Shown here piece by piece: positions 12,401 to 23,516 of a DNA stretch of 64,000 nt (the stretch's first letter is position 1; every line of letters begins with the position of its first letter). The stretch lies in assembly GCF_008831285.2 (NCBI RefSeq), contig NC_045147.1, forward strand, positions 24,390,981 to 24,454,980, in the 5' to 3' direction. This DNA is from Nymphaea colorata (taxonomy: Eukaryota; Streptophyta; Magnoliopsida; Nymphaeales; Nymphaeaceae). Position numbers and translations under genes: made by a program. Below the pieces are notes generated by a model. The model made no database searches, was not told where the DNA came from, and was given only the letters and a program-made list of their open reading frames with translations.

Positions 12401-14503
12401 TCTCGGGATCCGGTCACCGACCATGCAGTGGCAGGCGCGTTTGCCGGGGAAACCTGCTCAAGAAAGAAATTCAACTACTCCTGGCACCATGGCATGCTAA
12501 TGTGAAACAGAAGCAGGAGCGTACACTTACTGCGTGTGGTATTCGTACACTAACAATGAATCGATAGTGCATGTGATTACCTGTCATATTACACATCTTG
12601 TGAACTGAACTCTTGCACTCGTGAGTATATCCATGATATTTCTTTAGGTTGGTGATATTTAGAATCACACTTCACTCCTTGTGGCAACCATGATAAACAT
12701 GTAGCTAGCAAGAGTTCTGTTCTCCTTGTTAAGGGGTAATTGGACTCATGATTCTTGGGTTGATAAAATTTGATCCTTACCAAAACCCAGCTTGCTTAAG
12801 AAAACAAGTAAGGCAAAAGAATCATAGCAGCTTGGACACGTATTACACGTACTTTTTACAATATTATTAAAATGTTGACATATTTGGACCCAAATAAATA
12901 TGAAAAAGAAACCATGCCATATCCAATCTAGTTTTAAAATTCACAATCCGAATCTAACTTTTATTTCCACATCATTTGAAAGCGAATCAGAATCCAGAGC
13001 GAATTGGATATTTACTTAAATTTGAATTCAAGCTCAAAATACGATCGAATGTCATTTCTTAAGTCTAAATCGAATCTGATTTCTTAATTGGATGACGGAG
13101 TTCTCCATATCCAGCTTCTCTGAACACTGATGCATTGACACTCATACCACGGGGTTCTCTGGTATCTTCCATTTGGTGGATTCTAGAAAGTCAAAAGTAG
13201 GCAGGCGATGGGAGGAAATTTGGTGGAAGTTTCTCGCCACTAGGAGGTGCTTTTGCCAATGATCCCTTCTACAGAAAGAAAGAAGTGTAGGGAGAGAGGG
13301 CCCAAATGCCAAAATGTGCTTTTTAATACATAAATTGCACTCTAGTTGTGTGCTAGCGCTACCGATTAGTTTCTCCCTTTCATACGGCAAGAGCTGCCTT
13401 ATTTATGGCCGAATACATGGGAGGGCTTTCCTTGTGGCTTTTATCATTAGAGAACACAAAACAATCTAAAGCTGCACCAACACTAAAAGTTTGCTGAACT
13501 GACTGGTACTCTGATCTTATACAACTAAGAGAGTGAAAAGTAAAAGAAAACTTGTCAGACCTGCCCCACCCCAAAGAGTATTATTGCATTATAGAAACAT
13601 TTAACAGATCCCTCTCTCTCTCAAGAAATCAAGGAGCTCTACTTTTCCGCTGGTTTACTTTCACGCATGTGTGCTCGATGTGCATGGATGCGAGCGAAAC
13701 GTGGGTGTTCCGATGGATCGAGAGAGAAATAGAGATTTCCAACCATTGTAGCCTCTGCCGAAGTGCTGAACTAAATTTATTCTCTATCAACAGTTTTTCT
13801 TCTTTTTTTGTCAATAAAGACAAAGAAAGAAACTTATGAAACTCAATTCCTCAGTTCCTCATCCAGATTCCAGATGAAAAAAATTAACCCGAAAAAAGTA
13901 CTTGGTATGGCATGCCAACGTAGCTCTGTTTAATCGCTAGTCACTAGGAATTGTAAGTTTTATCGATGAAAATCTAATGTTCGCGGGAACTGGAATATTT
14001 ACAGTTTTGGATTTACACCTGCATCTTTGTTGCACAAGTGATTTACTGAACTGTCCGTGGAGCTATCTCTCTCTCTCCCTCACACATCTTTTGCAAACGC
14101 ACTCGCAGCATTTCCATCTTTTTCTGTTCTCTCTTTCTCTGTCCCCCTACCTCACGGGACACGAAATTCGATTTCATTTTCAAGCGACTATTCGCCCATA
14201 TCTAAAGGCGTGACCACACATAACACAACGTCAAATCTCCACAATCTAGAACTGAAGGGCTACTGCTCTAATTAGTTGAGGAAAGATCATCGGTGCCTCT
14301 GATATCTTTGCCTGCCATCTGCTTCCTGGATATGGGCATCTCATGATAAGATTCAAGACTTTATTTCCCCTTACTTTACTTTCGTACGCCAACTATATAA
14401 CCGCAGCTTTGCATTCGATTTTGGTGATTTTATTCCATATAAAATTTCAAAGTTAACTTTCTAAGCATGTGTTTTTCACCCAAACATCTTCCTTTACATC
14501 CAC

Positions 14504-14513
14504 TATATATAAA
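14504..14513 (+). promoter_or_regulatory. Candidate TATA box before a short ORF
   Basis: TATATATAAA lies about 37 bp ahead of the ATG at 14550. Spacing is compatible with a short leader, but the region is AT-rich and such a match can arise by chance. Confidence 0.35.
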
Positions 14514-14549
14514 CCACACCACTAATAAAGGTGAGGTCCCCCCATTACC

Positions 14550-14639
14550 ATGTTGAGGAATCTGTGCAAGACCAAGTGGGGTTGCTGCTCCCCTTATGGA
14601 AAAGCAAATGGCAACAACAAAAAATTATCAGTAGCTTAG
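14550..14639 (+). CDS. Short ORF, 29 residues, unknown
   Basis: An ATG-started frame reading MLRNLCKTKWGCCSPYGKAN then nine more residues to a TAG stop. It is preceded by a TATA-like box at 14504-14513. The product would be basic with three cysteines, two adjacent; there is no signal peptide. I recognise no family. It could be a microprotein or chance; a miRNA-like hairpin starts 115 bp downstream, so the whole stretch could instead be one non-coding transcript. Confidence 0.25.
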   Translation: MLRNLCKTKWGCCSPYGKANGNNKKLSVA

Positions 14640-14754
14640 AGGGTAAGGGCACAGCTGCTTTATTCTTCTCCGGTGATGCCATGATGTTGTCTAAAACAAA
14701 ATTTATGCTCCTTCCCATTCCTTAAGGGGGCCTTTAGACAAAGGAACAGTCAGT

Positions 14755-14825
14755 TTCATCTCTCAAAAATTGGAACAGATTCATGAAACAGTGCTCCATG
14801 AATATGCCCCAATTTTAGAGATGAA
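14755..14825 (+). ncRNA. Candidate miRNA-like hairpin (inverted repeat)
   Basis: Two arms of 31 and 29 nt (14755-14785 and 14797-14825) around an 11-nt loop. The outer parts begin TTCATCTCT and close with AGAGATGAA; the inner parts are ATTCATG and CATGAAT. About 25 of 29 positions pair, with two bulged bases and a small internal mismatch. Arm length and loop are right for a plant miRNA precursor, though short. I do not match it to a known miRNA family; a tiny MITE is the main alternative. Confidence 0.3.
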
Positions 14826-15346
14826 TTCATTGAACAACCACAACCACAACCACAAACAGTTGGTTTGATTATCCACATACTTAGTAAATTATGAGAGATC
14901 ATTTAAATCACAGAAATTTTCGTGGAACATTCAAATCAGAGAAATTTTAGTGGGACATATTCAGGAGGAACAACCGGTCGTTGACTAATCGTTGCAGCTG
15001 GAGATATGGTCTTATATCCGGATATAAGCTGAAATATTCCTCAACGCAAAGCCCTGAAAGGGCTCCTTTTACGAAGATGGTTTTTTTAATGGTTATTTTT
15101 ACGTACCTCTTCTTTTTACTGAGTTTTATCGAGTTAATGGTCCTTCATGGCGACCAAGTTGCAGAAACAGGATGAGTGTCCAGCTAGGTTATTGGAGCAA
15201 CGGTCTTCGCATTGTTGATTGTGGGATTCGGTCAACTGCTAAAACATACGTGCAATGGACGTCCATTTCAACTGTTGATGAGAATTGGGCTCACTCATCA
15301 GCGCCTGCGCCATGCCCATATAGCCACTCCTGAAACTCAAACGGGT

Positions 15347-15414
15347 GAGCATTCTATGATGTCGACTCACACAACTAATGATGAGCATTCTATGATGTCG
15401 ACTCACACAACTAA
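15347..15414 (+). repeat. 36-bp tandem duplication
   Basis: Two copies of a 32-bp identical segment starting GAGCATTCTATGATG (15347-15378 and 15383-15414), period 36 bp. Non-coding; a recent local duplication by its lack of divergence. Confidence 0.9.
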
Positions 15415-17338
15415 GTGTTGGTTTCATATATCTTTGCAACAGAGTCGTGAATCACTGACATGATGTGGTAATGCCAAACAATGTCAAAGAAATCTCTGCC
15501 GCCATTAAATGAGAGAAATCATCCACCGGGCATTCTTTTTGCGGTCTATGGTAATTGGCAGAAAAACAAATGTTACGCCACCCTTGCACTTTACTTTCCA
15601 AGTGATTTTCTACTTTCAACTTGTTGCTTCGGGCAGGAATTTCATCATTTATGTGAGAACTATTGGCAAATGTGGGGTGGGAGCAAGATTCTTGATTTCC
15701 CGTATTATCTTTTGGGAGAGTTTTAAATCGTCATACGACTCCGCTTTTGACACTTCCACGGTACAAATAAATACACCTGAGACTTGGTGAGCAAGAAACT
15801 CAACTCTACAGGGCGCCGAAAACCATATGCATTCTGCACCCTCCACTCGAATGACAGCCCATGGCTACTGTCGATGCATCTTTCTTTCACAAATGGAAAC
15901 CGTCGGATCGTGCCCATTCGTTCCCACAAAAGCATGGATATCAGTTACTTTTCAGGCTACTTTACCGCGCGTTGATCAACTGACGTAATAACGACGGTCC
16001 AAAGTTGGTGACATTTTCGAAAAATACTATCTACGTATTTAGCAGCCAGAGAAAACTTGCGCCGCACTAATGGCAAAAAAAATCCCGTTTTAGAATTTTT
16101 CATGTGAAAACCCGTCTCCATTACTACAACAAGTAGGAGAACTTTTACTTTTATTTCCTTTTTACTTACAGTTTCCTTTTTCACTCAAATTTTGTAGCGA
16201 CTCCCTGCTTTCAAGGACGCCATTAAGGGCGAGTTTTCGGTGTTTCGATCCAAGCCCACATCGATATCATGGCGAACTCGCCAGCTATAGAAACTAGTAG
16301 TTTTATTTCTCAGACCTCTGAAATACTCTACGAAGGTTCGAGAGACCAGAATCAAATACATTCTTATGATGTAAGCAATAGATTGTAAACAGAAGATGCT
16401 TCAACTGCAAGATAAAATACTTAGCAGCCATCTCAATTGTAAAGGTTAAGCTCCAGATTTTGGTCCGACTACAGCAGTCCATTATAAAAGAGAAGGGATA
16501 GATTGGCATTAGTATATGGCTTGTTCACCCTACTTCACAAGTTCGAGCTATAGGATCCTAGCACCATTGTGCTAAGGTAAGCGCCTTTCTCCCTCTCCTC
16601 TTCGGATTTTATTCGGAACAGAAAAGCAATTCCATGGGCAGTTTCATCACCAGATTGCAGACATCACTCTTAATTTAAAAGCAGCAAAATAAAAGAATAC
16701 GTCCCACTTCACCAACATTGATTTACGTCCACTGAAAGGATGAGAATATCAATGACATCATAAACGAACATCTAAGCGATAAAAAAGCCGAGGGGGGAAA
16801 AGGATGATGAACCAAATGGCTCTAACTCCGGTTCATTAGTGACCCAAGTGGGAATCTACTAGTCCCCCAAACTCCAAAAGATAAGCCACCAAGTAGAAAT
16901 GACAAAATTGCTTAACACATAGCAACTTAAATAATTAAGGTCCCCCAGTGTTGCCATACCCACCAGCGCGCTCTGTTAAGGGACCCAACCGCTGGTGAAC
17001 CTCATTTCTAAAATATCAAACCGAAATAACTTTTTTAATAAAGATGTACCCTTTCCAAATGAAAAGTTTCCTTTCATAAATTAGAAAAGAAAAAACCTTT
17101 AATCAAAGAAATAACGTATGCTCATAAGAGAAGCAAAAGGGGTTCCACATTCTCTTACTCTTATTAAACAAAGTTTTTATGGTTTCTTTTTAAGCTACAG
17201 CATAACAAAATTACCACCAACGGCAGAGGAAAAGGGGAGGAGAGGACTTGCACAAGACGAAAACAATGTACAAAAGGGTTTCTAGGTGGCTGACCTCCGC
17301 CGGCATAGACACTTCCGGCGAAATTTCCGACTGTTGCA

Positions 17339-18520
17339 TCACATCACGGAACAGACTGAGCCGTTCTCCTCATCGTACATATTGTAGTCATCTTGCCTCG
17401 GCAGGTAAGAACCCGGCGGCACGTACCGCATTACACCGCCGGAACTGTGCGGCACCATGAAGGAGGCGTCGACATATGGAGGGAGGGTGTAGGACCCGCC
17501 ATAGCTTAGAACGGGCGTAGCCGTGCTGTAATTAACAGCCGGTATCCACTGGCCGCCCCACCCGCCGCAAACCTGCGAGACGAGTTCTGGGTATTGATGA
17601 ATCAGCTGCAAGTGTGGCGCCGAAGCAACCGTTGCACCACCAACTTGAGCGACAGCCGCTGGAGCACCCACCGCCGCCGGAGGCTGATCGCCACCATTTC
17701 CAGCACTACCATCGCCGGAATTCTCACCACCACCACCACCGCCGCCGCCACCACCACCGCCGTTCCCATTTCCGTTACCTTTCTTACCTTTCTTCTTACC
17801 ACTACCGCCACTTCCGCCGTTGCCTCCGCCATTACCTTCCTTGGCCTTACCACCATCTGGAGACGGCGCCTCGCCGGCTGGTTTTTCGTCGGTGCCCTGT
17901 TTCTTAGCATGTCCATCACCGGGTTTCTCACCGGAAGCCTCCTTTGCTGCTCCATCCTTCGCTTCGTCCCCTCCACCGGATTTTTTTCCACCAGCCTCGT
18001 TGTTCTTCTCTGTGGCACCCTTGCCGTTCTTGCCACCGGCATCCCCACCCTTTCCACTGCCTTTCTTTCCCGATTTATCCTCCTTCTGCGGCCATAATTC
18101 CACGTACTTGCCGGTCTTCTGAAGCTTCTTGATGAGTGTATCGGCGTCGACGTCTCCGGTGACGGTCACCTTCTGCTGTACGGAATCAACGGTCGTCGTG
18201 AAGACTCCTGCACCGAAAACCCCACAGAGGCCAGGAAGAAAAAGAAAACCATGAGTACGCGGAAGAAAAGAAAACGCTCGGAAACCAACTCTGGGTTTTG
18301 CAAGGGAGATGCCGACCATCAACGCTCTGCAACACTTTCTTCACTTTCTTCTTGCAGGCCTCGCAGTGGATGTAAACCTTCAGCACCCATGTCTGCAAAC
18401 AAAGAGAGAAAGGAGACGAATGAATTGCAAAGGAAATTGCCGAAAGAGAGAGAGGGAGAGAGAGAGAGAAAAAATGGGTACCTTGTATTTGAGGGGTTGA
18501 GAGGATTCATCGGCTTCCAT
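17339..18520 (-). CDS. Heavy metal-associated isoprenylated plant protein (HIPP)
   Basis: Three exons on the minus strand: 18520-18482, 18392-18317 and 18207-17339 (984 nt, 327 residues), GT..AG introns of 89 and 109 nt. The start is ATG 18520 (MEADESSQPLKYK). Residues 14-75 form one HMA domain with the metal-binding C-x2-C loop (HCEAC, cysteines 23 and 26) and the continuation VDSVQQKVTVTGDVD. A long low-complexity region follows, first Lys/Gly/Glu-rich, then a poly-Gly/Asn stretch. The last 100 residues are Pro/Tyr/Val-rich. The protein ends CSVM, a CaaX box that predicts farnesylation and membrane attachment. HIPPs bind or chaperone transition metals and also act in stress and defence; the metal is not predictable here. 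The GC-rich repeat region leaves long open shadow frames on the other strand, but only this set of exons gives the HMA domain and CaaX box. Confidence 0.93.
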
Positions 18521-18549
18521 GATCAAGGTAGAAGAAGAGTCGGTGTCTC

Positions 18550-18550
<1 letters not shown>

Positions 18551-18581
<31 letters not shown>

Positions 18582-18582
18582 G
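18551..18582. repeat. (GA)n microsatellite upstream of HIPP
   Basis: GA run (CT on the gene's coding strand) 31-62 bp before the HIPP start codon, typical of CT-rich plant leaders. It is followed at 18583-18614 by four G tracts. Confidence 0.9.
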
Positions 18583-19590
18583 AGGGGGGGCAGGGGTTTT
18601 GAAGAGGGGGAGGGAATGCGGAGGGATGCAGTCGGGAGGGAAAGTGGAGAGTGGGATTGGGACTCATAAATGCCCAAAAAAAAAAATCGTACCATGGAGA
18701 TGCTCAAGAGTGAAAAAGGAATTTGGCAGGAGGAGACATAAATCAATTGTGCAATAAAGAAAAGAAGAAACTATAATTTTGGGGCCATCATTGTTACTGT
18801 TCTTTACTTTCTTCCGTCGTTGTATTCTACGATAAAGAATGGCGCAAGAGGGGAGCTTGTGCTTTTTCACATTTTGCTGCCACGTGATCAGGAGTTGTTG
18901 AGGATCCAGCAATTGAAGAAAAAGGAGTCATGGATTTACTTGGGACTTGAAAAGATGCACAACTTTGGAGCCGCAAAATGCGCAGTCTTCTTAGTACATT
19001 AAGATTATCATGATACAAAACGTTGAAACGGACCCAAATTGTCCCAATTTATGTGAGATGAAAGCCAACTGTAGCTTTTGCCAACAAAAACTTAGTTCAT
19101 ACTTTTAAGCATTTGACACTTGCTATGGTCGAGTTGAAGGTGGTAAGAGTTGATCACTGTTGGAATAGGCTGATGCTGCAGGCAACAGGGTTGGAAATTA
19201 TATCTGGTCCCCTTGTCACTTTCTGCATGATCACATTCCTTCATTGTTTGTCATCTCCGTGATTTGTTGCGTTTCTAGGGGCCCAATATAAATGTTAGGC
19301 CCGTAGAAGAGTACCCCGTCTATTTTACCAGCTAGCTCAAGACAATTATGTACCCTTGGAGAATCTATGGGATATCTTTGCTTGCCGGATGTATAGCTTG
19401 ATTAATTGTTCTGCAAGCAACAATTTGCTAATTTGTATCTGTACAATTTTAAGCAAGTTAAAAATCTTAGCTGTCTTCATTTGCTTCGTAAGATTCCAAG
19501 AGAGGGAGGATGAACAAATAAATAAATAGGTAACCATCCAACGATAGCTGAGAAGAATAGTCAAATCAGTTACAGTGAGAATTAAAGAAA

Positions 19591-19612
19591 GAGAGAGAGA
19601 GAGAGAGAGAGG
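19591..19612. repeat. (GA)n microsatellite
   Basis: Uninterrupted GA dinucleotides. Confidence 0.95.
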
Positions 19613-21239
19613 GTGTTGGCCAGTTACACGAAATTCGCAGCCAGCCGGTCAAGGCTGTTGTTATGCCTTTTTTACAGGATTATGGTTGTGACCTCATGAA
19701 GCACTTGGCTTAGAAATTGATTGAAACCGATGGTGTATGAGCTATTGCTGATATACACTAGTGATGTAAATGGATGTATCGGATATAACGGATCAGATTT
19801 AGTTCGTAATTTCATAACTGAAATAGAATCCGAAACTGACGGTTGACTGAAATTTCATAAAAACTAACTCAATTACATAGAAATGTTCTCATGCTAGTCA
19901 GGCCTAAATTCAGTGGAAAAGGAAAATCAGAATTGAGTTCCATGCCAAATCCCGTCATTTAAGCTCAACTAAAGGGACTTCGGAAAACGGTAGATCAGAA
20001 CGCGTAATGTAGACATATCGACCTCCCAAAATATACCGGGTAGCCCATAAAAAGATAAACAACCACGCTTTTTTTTTGCTCCTATGTCCCGCACAAAACG
20101 AAGAAATGCGAATTACTATAGTTTCCTCGATCACACAGAACCTATGTCGATTGCATTTGCACCGAGTCAAACAAAATAAATTATGATGGAGGAAATATGC
20201 TTGAAGACCAGCTCAGGAGCAACGAGATATAGATTGGCTGGACGAGCATATGTATTACAAGATTTTTTTTATGGGGAAAAAGAAAAGTACTCGATCTGTG
20301 ATACAATTTAGAGAGATAAGAATGAAGATAGAGACAACTCAAAGGGAGAGAATTTGCGAGTCGCCGGAGCGACTGGGGAAACTAAAGTGATCCTGGGGTA
20401 TCATCTTGATCAGCACCAGTAATCATGGCGCCCTGCGGTGGAACTGAAGGAGATCTGAATCCTAAATAAGCGGGCCGGCCTTGTACAATATTGCATTAAA
20501 GACCACCAGTTGACGGATGATCTACGATACTTCGAGATGTCAAATTCGCACTCGGTTGGCTCATGGGCAACCAGCACCCTCGTTCCTTTGGGTGAGAGTT
20601 TAGATTGATCAGTTTTGATCTGGATAGAATTGATAGTGGTTCAAGAAAGTGGTGGCTGGCTTTTCTTTGCATCATTATTGCACGGGACAAATTCTCAGGC
20701 GAGATTTCTTTTTTGATTGGGTCTCCTTGCGGAGCTTTCATGTGCAGTAGTACTCAGTACTGCTTTCATGATCGATGGTCCTTCACTGTACTGGCTGTTT
20801 AGCCTTTGATTCATATGCATTCATTTTACCACGGATTATGGAAATGAAGGAAAATCTCATCACGGATGTGTTTCTCCTTTTGCTTTGCTTTTTGTCCTCG
20901 ATGGTAGGTCCTTCCAAATATGTGTACGTGTTTTTCCAGAGGATTCGTTTCTAGTGATGAGTAACTACCTCTTAATAATTATTGAACGAGCATTCGCTGA
21001 AATATCTATCATGACGTTTTAGGCATTTAATCACCATGCATTCTCCTTTATTGCTAAATTCCATGTATGCCAAATAAGGCAGCAAGGTAATTAAATGATA
21101 GTTGGGGAATGTTAGTCAAAATATATATATTCCCTCCTTTCCAAATGCTTATCCAGCTTAATATAGATCCGGAGAACTGCTTATTTGCAGATGCACCAAC
21201 AGAGGTGCATTTGGGTGCTAATTTCTTATTTTCACCTTT

Positions 21240-22900
21240 TTATTTACCTGAATGATTTAACTCCAATACCCAAGTGATCATGTGGAGGAGGGCACAAAAA
21301 GTAGTTGGTGGGGGGTGAAGGAGGCGCATACGGAGGGTTAAGAATGGGCCAAGCAGTAAGCAGGATGCACTTGAAACAAGGACGAGAGTCAAAATGGTGT
21401 TGGTGAGACTCGCACCAAGAGGCAGATTGGGCAACCATTGCCGAGCTTAATACCAAGGTGGTGCAGATGGTGAAAAGGTGTTAATATGAGGTAGAATGAG
21501 AAGTCAGGCGGAAAGATGGATGGCACGAAGGACGGGACCCAAGAACCAGAGTGCTCATCCAAGAAGCCAAGGAACAGCAATTACAGAGAAAGCCTGGCAG
21601 CAGGAGGAAGAGGTAATCGTCCAACATGGGTAGAGTGGCAAAAGGGAGGGAGTAAATTGGATGCAGCTACAACAGGTGACGTTCCAACAGGCAACCCTCT
21701 TTGGCCACCACTGTAGATCTTTATTGTTGCATTTATCATCGACAAAGGGGACGACGGAGTTCATCTATAGCGGTGAAATATTTCATTAAATGATTTACAT
21801 AAAAACCTACGCAAATATCATCAAAGTACAAAAGAAATAACAGTTGATTTGCTGCAGGAATCAACAGTTAAAAATATTAGATTGATGCAATAAAGTTTCA
21901 ATCAAACCCACCACCGAGAGACTGTACAGTCAAGCATATTATGAGTAATCTTCATTGCAGCAAACTAGGAAAAGGTGATTAATCACCAGGACAAGTAACT
22001 GGGGCTACCAAACCAGAGATATTGAACCATGTCTCCTATTATGAGGCACATGAAGCTGACTTAATTTGTTGGGGCAGATTAATAGGACACTCAAGGAACG
22101 GCCTACCAGCCAAACGATTCCTTAAAAAAATTGAAAGCGGATGCAATTGAGGTGGCACAACATGGGAGAGTTGACATTATCCACATTACTGGACAGGCCA
22201 AAGTTGAACTAAAAAGTTTCAGGGGATGCTGAATGTGATGTAAGAGATTTGCTGAGATAAGGGCAACCTTAAGATGAGGAAGTCGTCAACATATTGAAGC
22301 ATGAAAAAGAAGAAGAACCAATGCAAGGACACCGTGAATGAAACATCATGTGTGAAATTTGGATAGAAAGAGAGGAAAAGAACTTTTGGAATAAGGTTGA
22401 ACAGGAGGGAGAGGGACGGCAACGTTGCGAAAGCCGCACTAGAGGGTGAAGGAATTCACAGAGCACGTAATAAACACAAAAAGCTGGATTGCCAAGCAAG
22501 GACTTGCTCGAGCATTGGAAAGTGCGGACAGAAATCAAGCGACTGAAAAATGTGAAAGAAAATTAAAGGAACTTTCTCGGCGTAGTCAAAAACCTTGAAG
22601 ATGTTAACCTTGAGGAGGTATTTTCCTCATTGAAAAAGGAAGGCAGATCCTTGCATTAATCAACGGCGGAGGGGTGAATGCCATTTGAAGGGATTGGTGA
22701 GGGTGGACATTGGCAGAGTGCAGTCGGGAGGAAGGGAGCCGCACGATGATCTAAGGATAGAGATGGGTCCGAAGTCTCAAACATGGGTGAGATTAGCCTT
22801 CTTGGGATGAGGACACAAATGGCTTCGTTGAATTCTTTGAGAAACGGGAGAGAAAGATAGCCTGTTTGTCGTAAGAAATGCATAAACCAGCAAACAGCCA
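21240..22900 (-). mobile_element. Possible decayed retroelement fragment
   Basis: On the minus strand an open frame contains MLQYVDDFLI (YVDD codons at 22293-22282), the form of a reverse transcriptase active-site box (hydrophobic-Q-Y-x-DD-hydrophobic). Open frames on the same strand extend on both sides but are broken by stops and shifts. No LTR pair, primer-binding site or protease/integrase motif could be found, so the class is unknown. A chance YVDD match is possible. Confidence 0.28.
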
Positions 22901-23438
22901 ATGTCGCATTGGTAACTACTAAAGGTATGAAAAATAGTCATTATTTATTATTACAGTATTTCATCATATCGTTCACCTGGTAGTCTTAATGTGGTTTTAT
23001 TATGATTACTAGCTTCTTTTCATAATCGAGGTTAAACACATTTATCCAGTCATGCACCTTTGTGACTGCGGCGGTAAATCTTTGCAGGTGTTCTTCCTTC
23101 AATTTCTGCAGGAAGTTACTTAGGTTTGGCTTGTCAATGGTGGCAAATGAGAATTAGTTGATCAATACAGTGAGATTATCGCTGTACTTGACATAGAAAA
23201 ATTTTCACCTCAAGTAGCTTTTTGCAGGTAACTTTTTACTTTACAGAATTACAGGTTTTATGGTGTCGAGTATTGGTTGTCGTTTGTAAGTGTCGTTTTT
23301 CTTATTTAAGCCATGGCGATCCATGGCCCTATTATGTGTACTCTTCATACGACTGTGGCCCTTTTGACGAAAATATTTTCCTCGGAAAGGATTTGCCATT
23401 TTAAGCTTCATCAGCACACTGCTAGCTTGGGCAGGCTG

Positions 23439-23516
23439 TCAGTAGGTTAACCTCGCCACAAGGCCCAGCTCGTATCCAGCCACGGCCGTTGTAGGTTCCA
23501 CCATCTCCGTCCCAAT
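23439..23516 (-). other. Exon-like fragment ending in a stop
   Basis: On the minus strand a GTGTGCAG acceptor-like site is followed by 25 codons reading IGTEMVEPTTAVAGYELGLV then ARLTY and TGA. Base composition is richer in GC than the surroundings and codon use looks coding. No partner exon was found upstream on that strand. It may be a gene fragment or chance. Confidence 0.2.

Larger units (their letters stand above)
9465..17338. other. Long intergenic stretch
   Basis: About 7.9 kb without a confident protein gene. It begins with the 3' flank of PCC13-62 gene 1, with a (GT)n run near 9537-9552. Within it are a short ORF with a TATA box (14550-14639), a near-perfect inverted repeat (14755-14825), a pair of diverged ~30-bp repeats near 14900-14960, and a 36-bp tandem duplication (15347-15414). 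The sequence around 12860-13095, rich in AATCxGAATC-type words, looks like an old repeat relic. Other open frames lack domains, codon structure or splice sites. Confidence 0.55.

Noticed and set aside
17594-18122. Long + strand open frames opposite the HIPP gene
   Set aside because: They are translations of the antisense of the Gly/Lys-rich linker (His- or Thr-rich strings). The minus-strand exons give a complete HMA domain, splice sites and a CaaX end.
20496-20741. 81-codon ATG frame on the minus strand (MKAPQGDP...)
   Set aside because: No domain, no splice partner and in-frame stop just upstream; could be a fragment but evidence is too thin to annotate.
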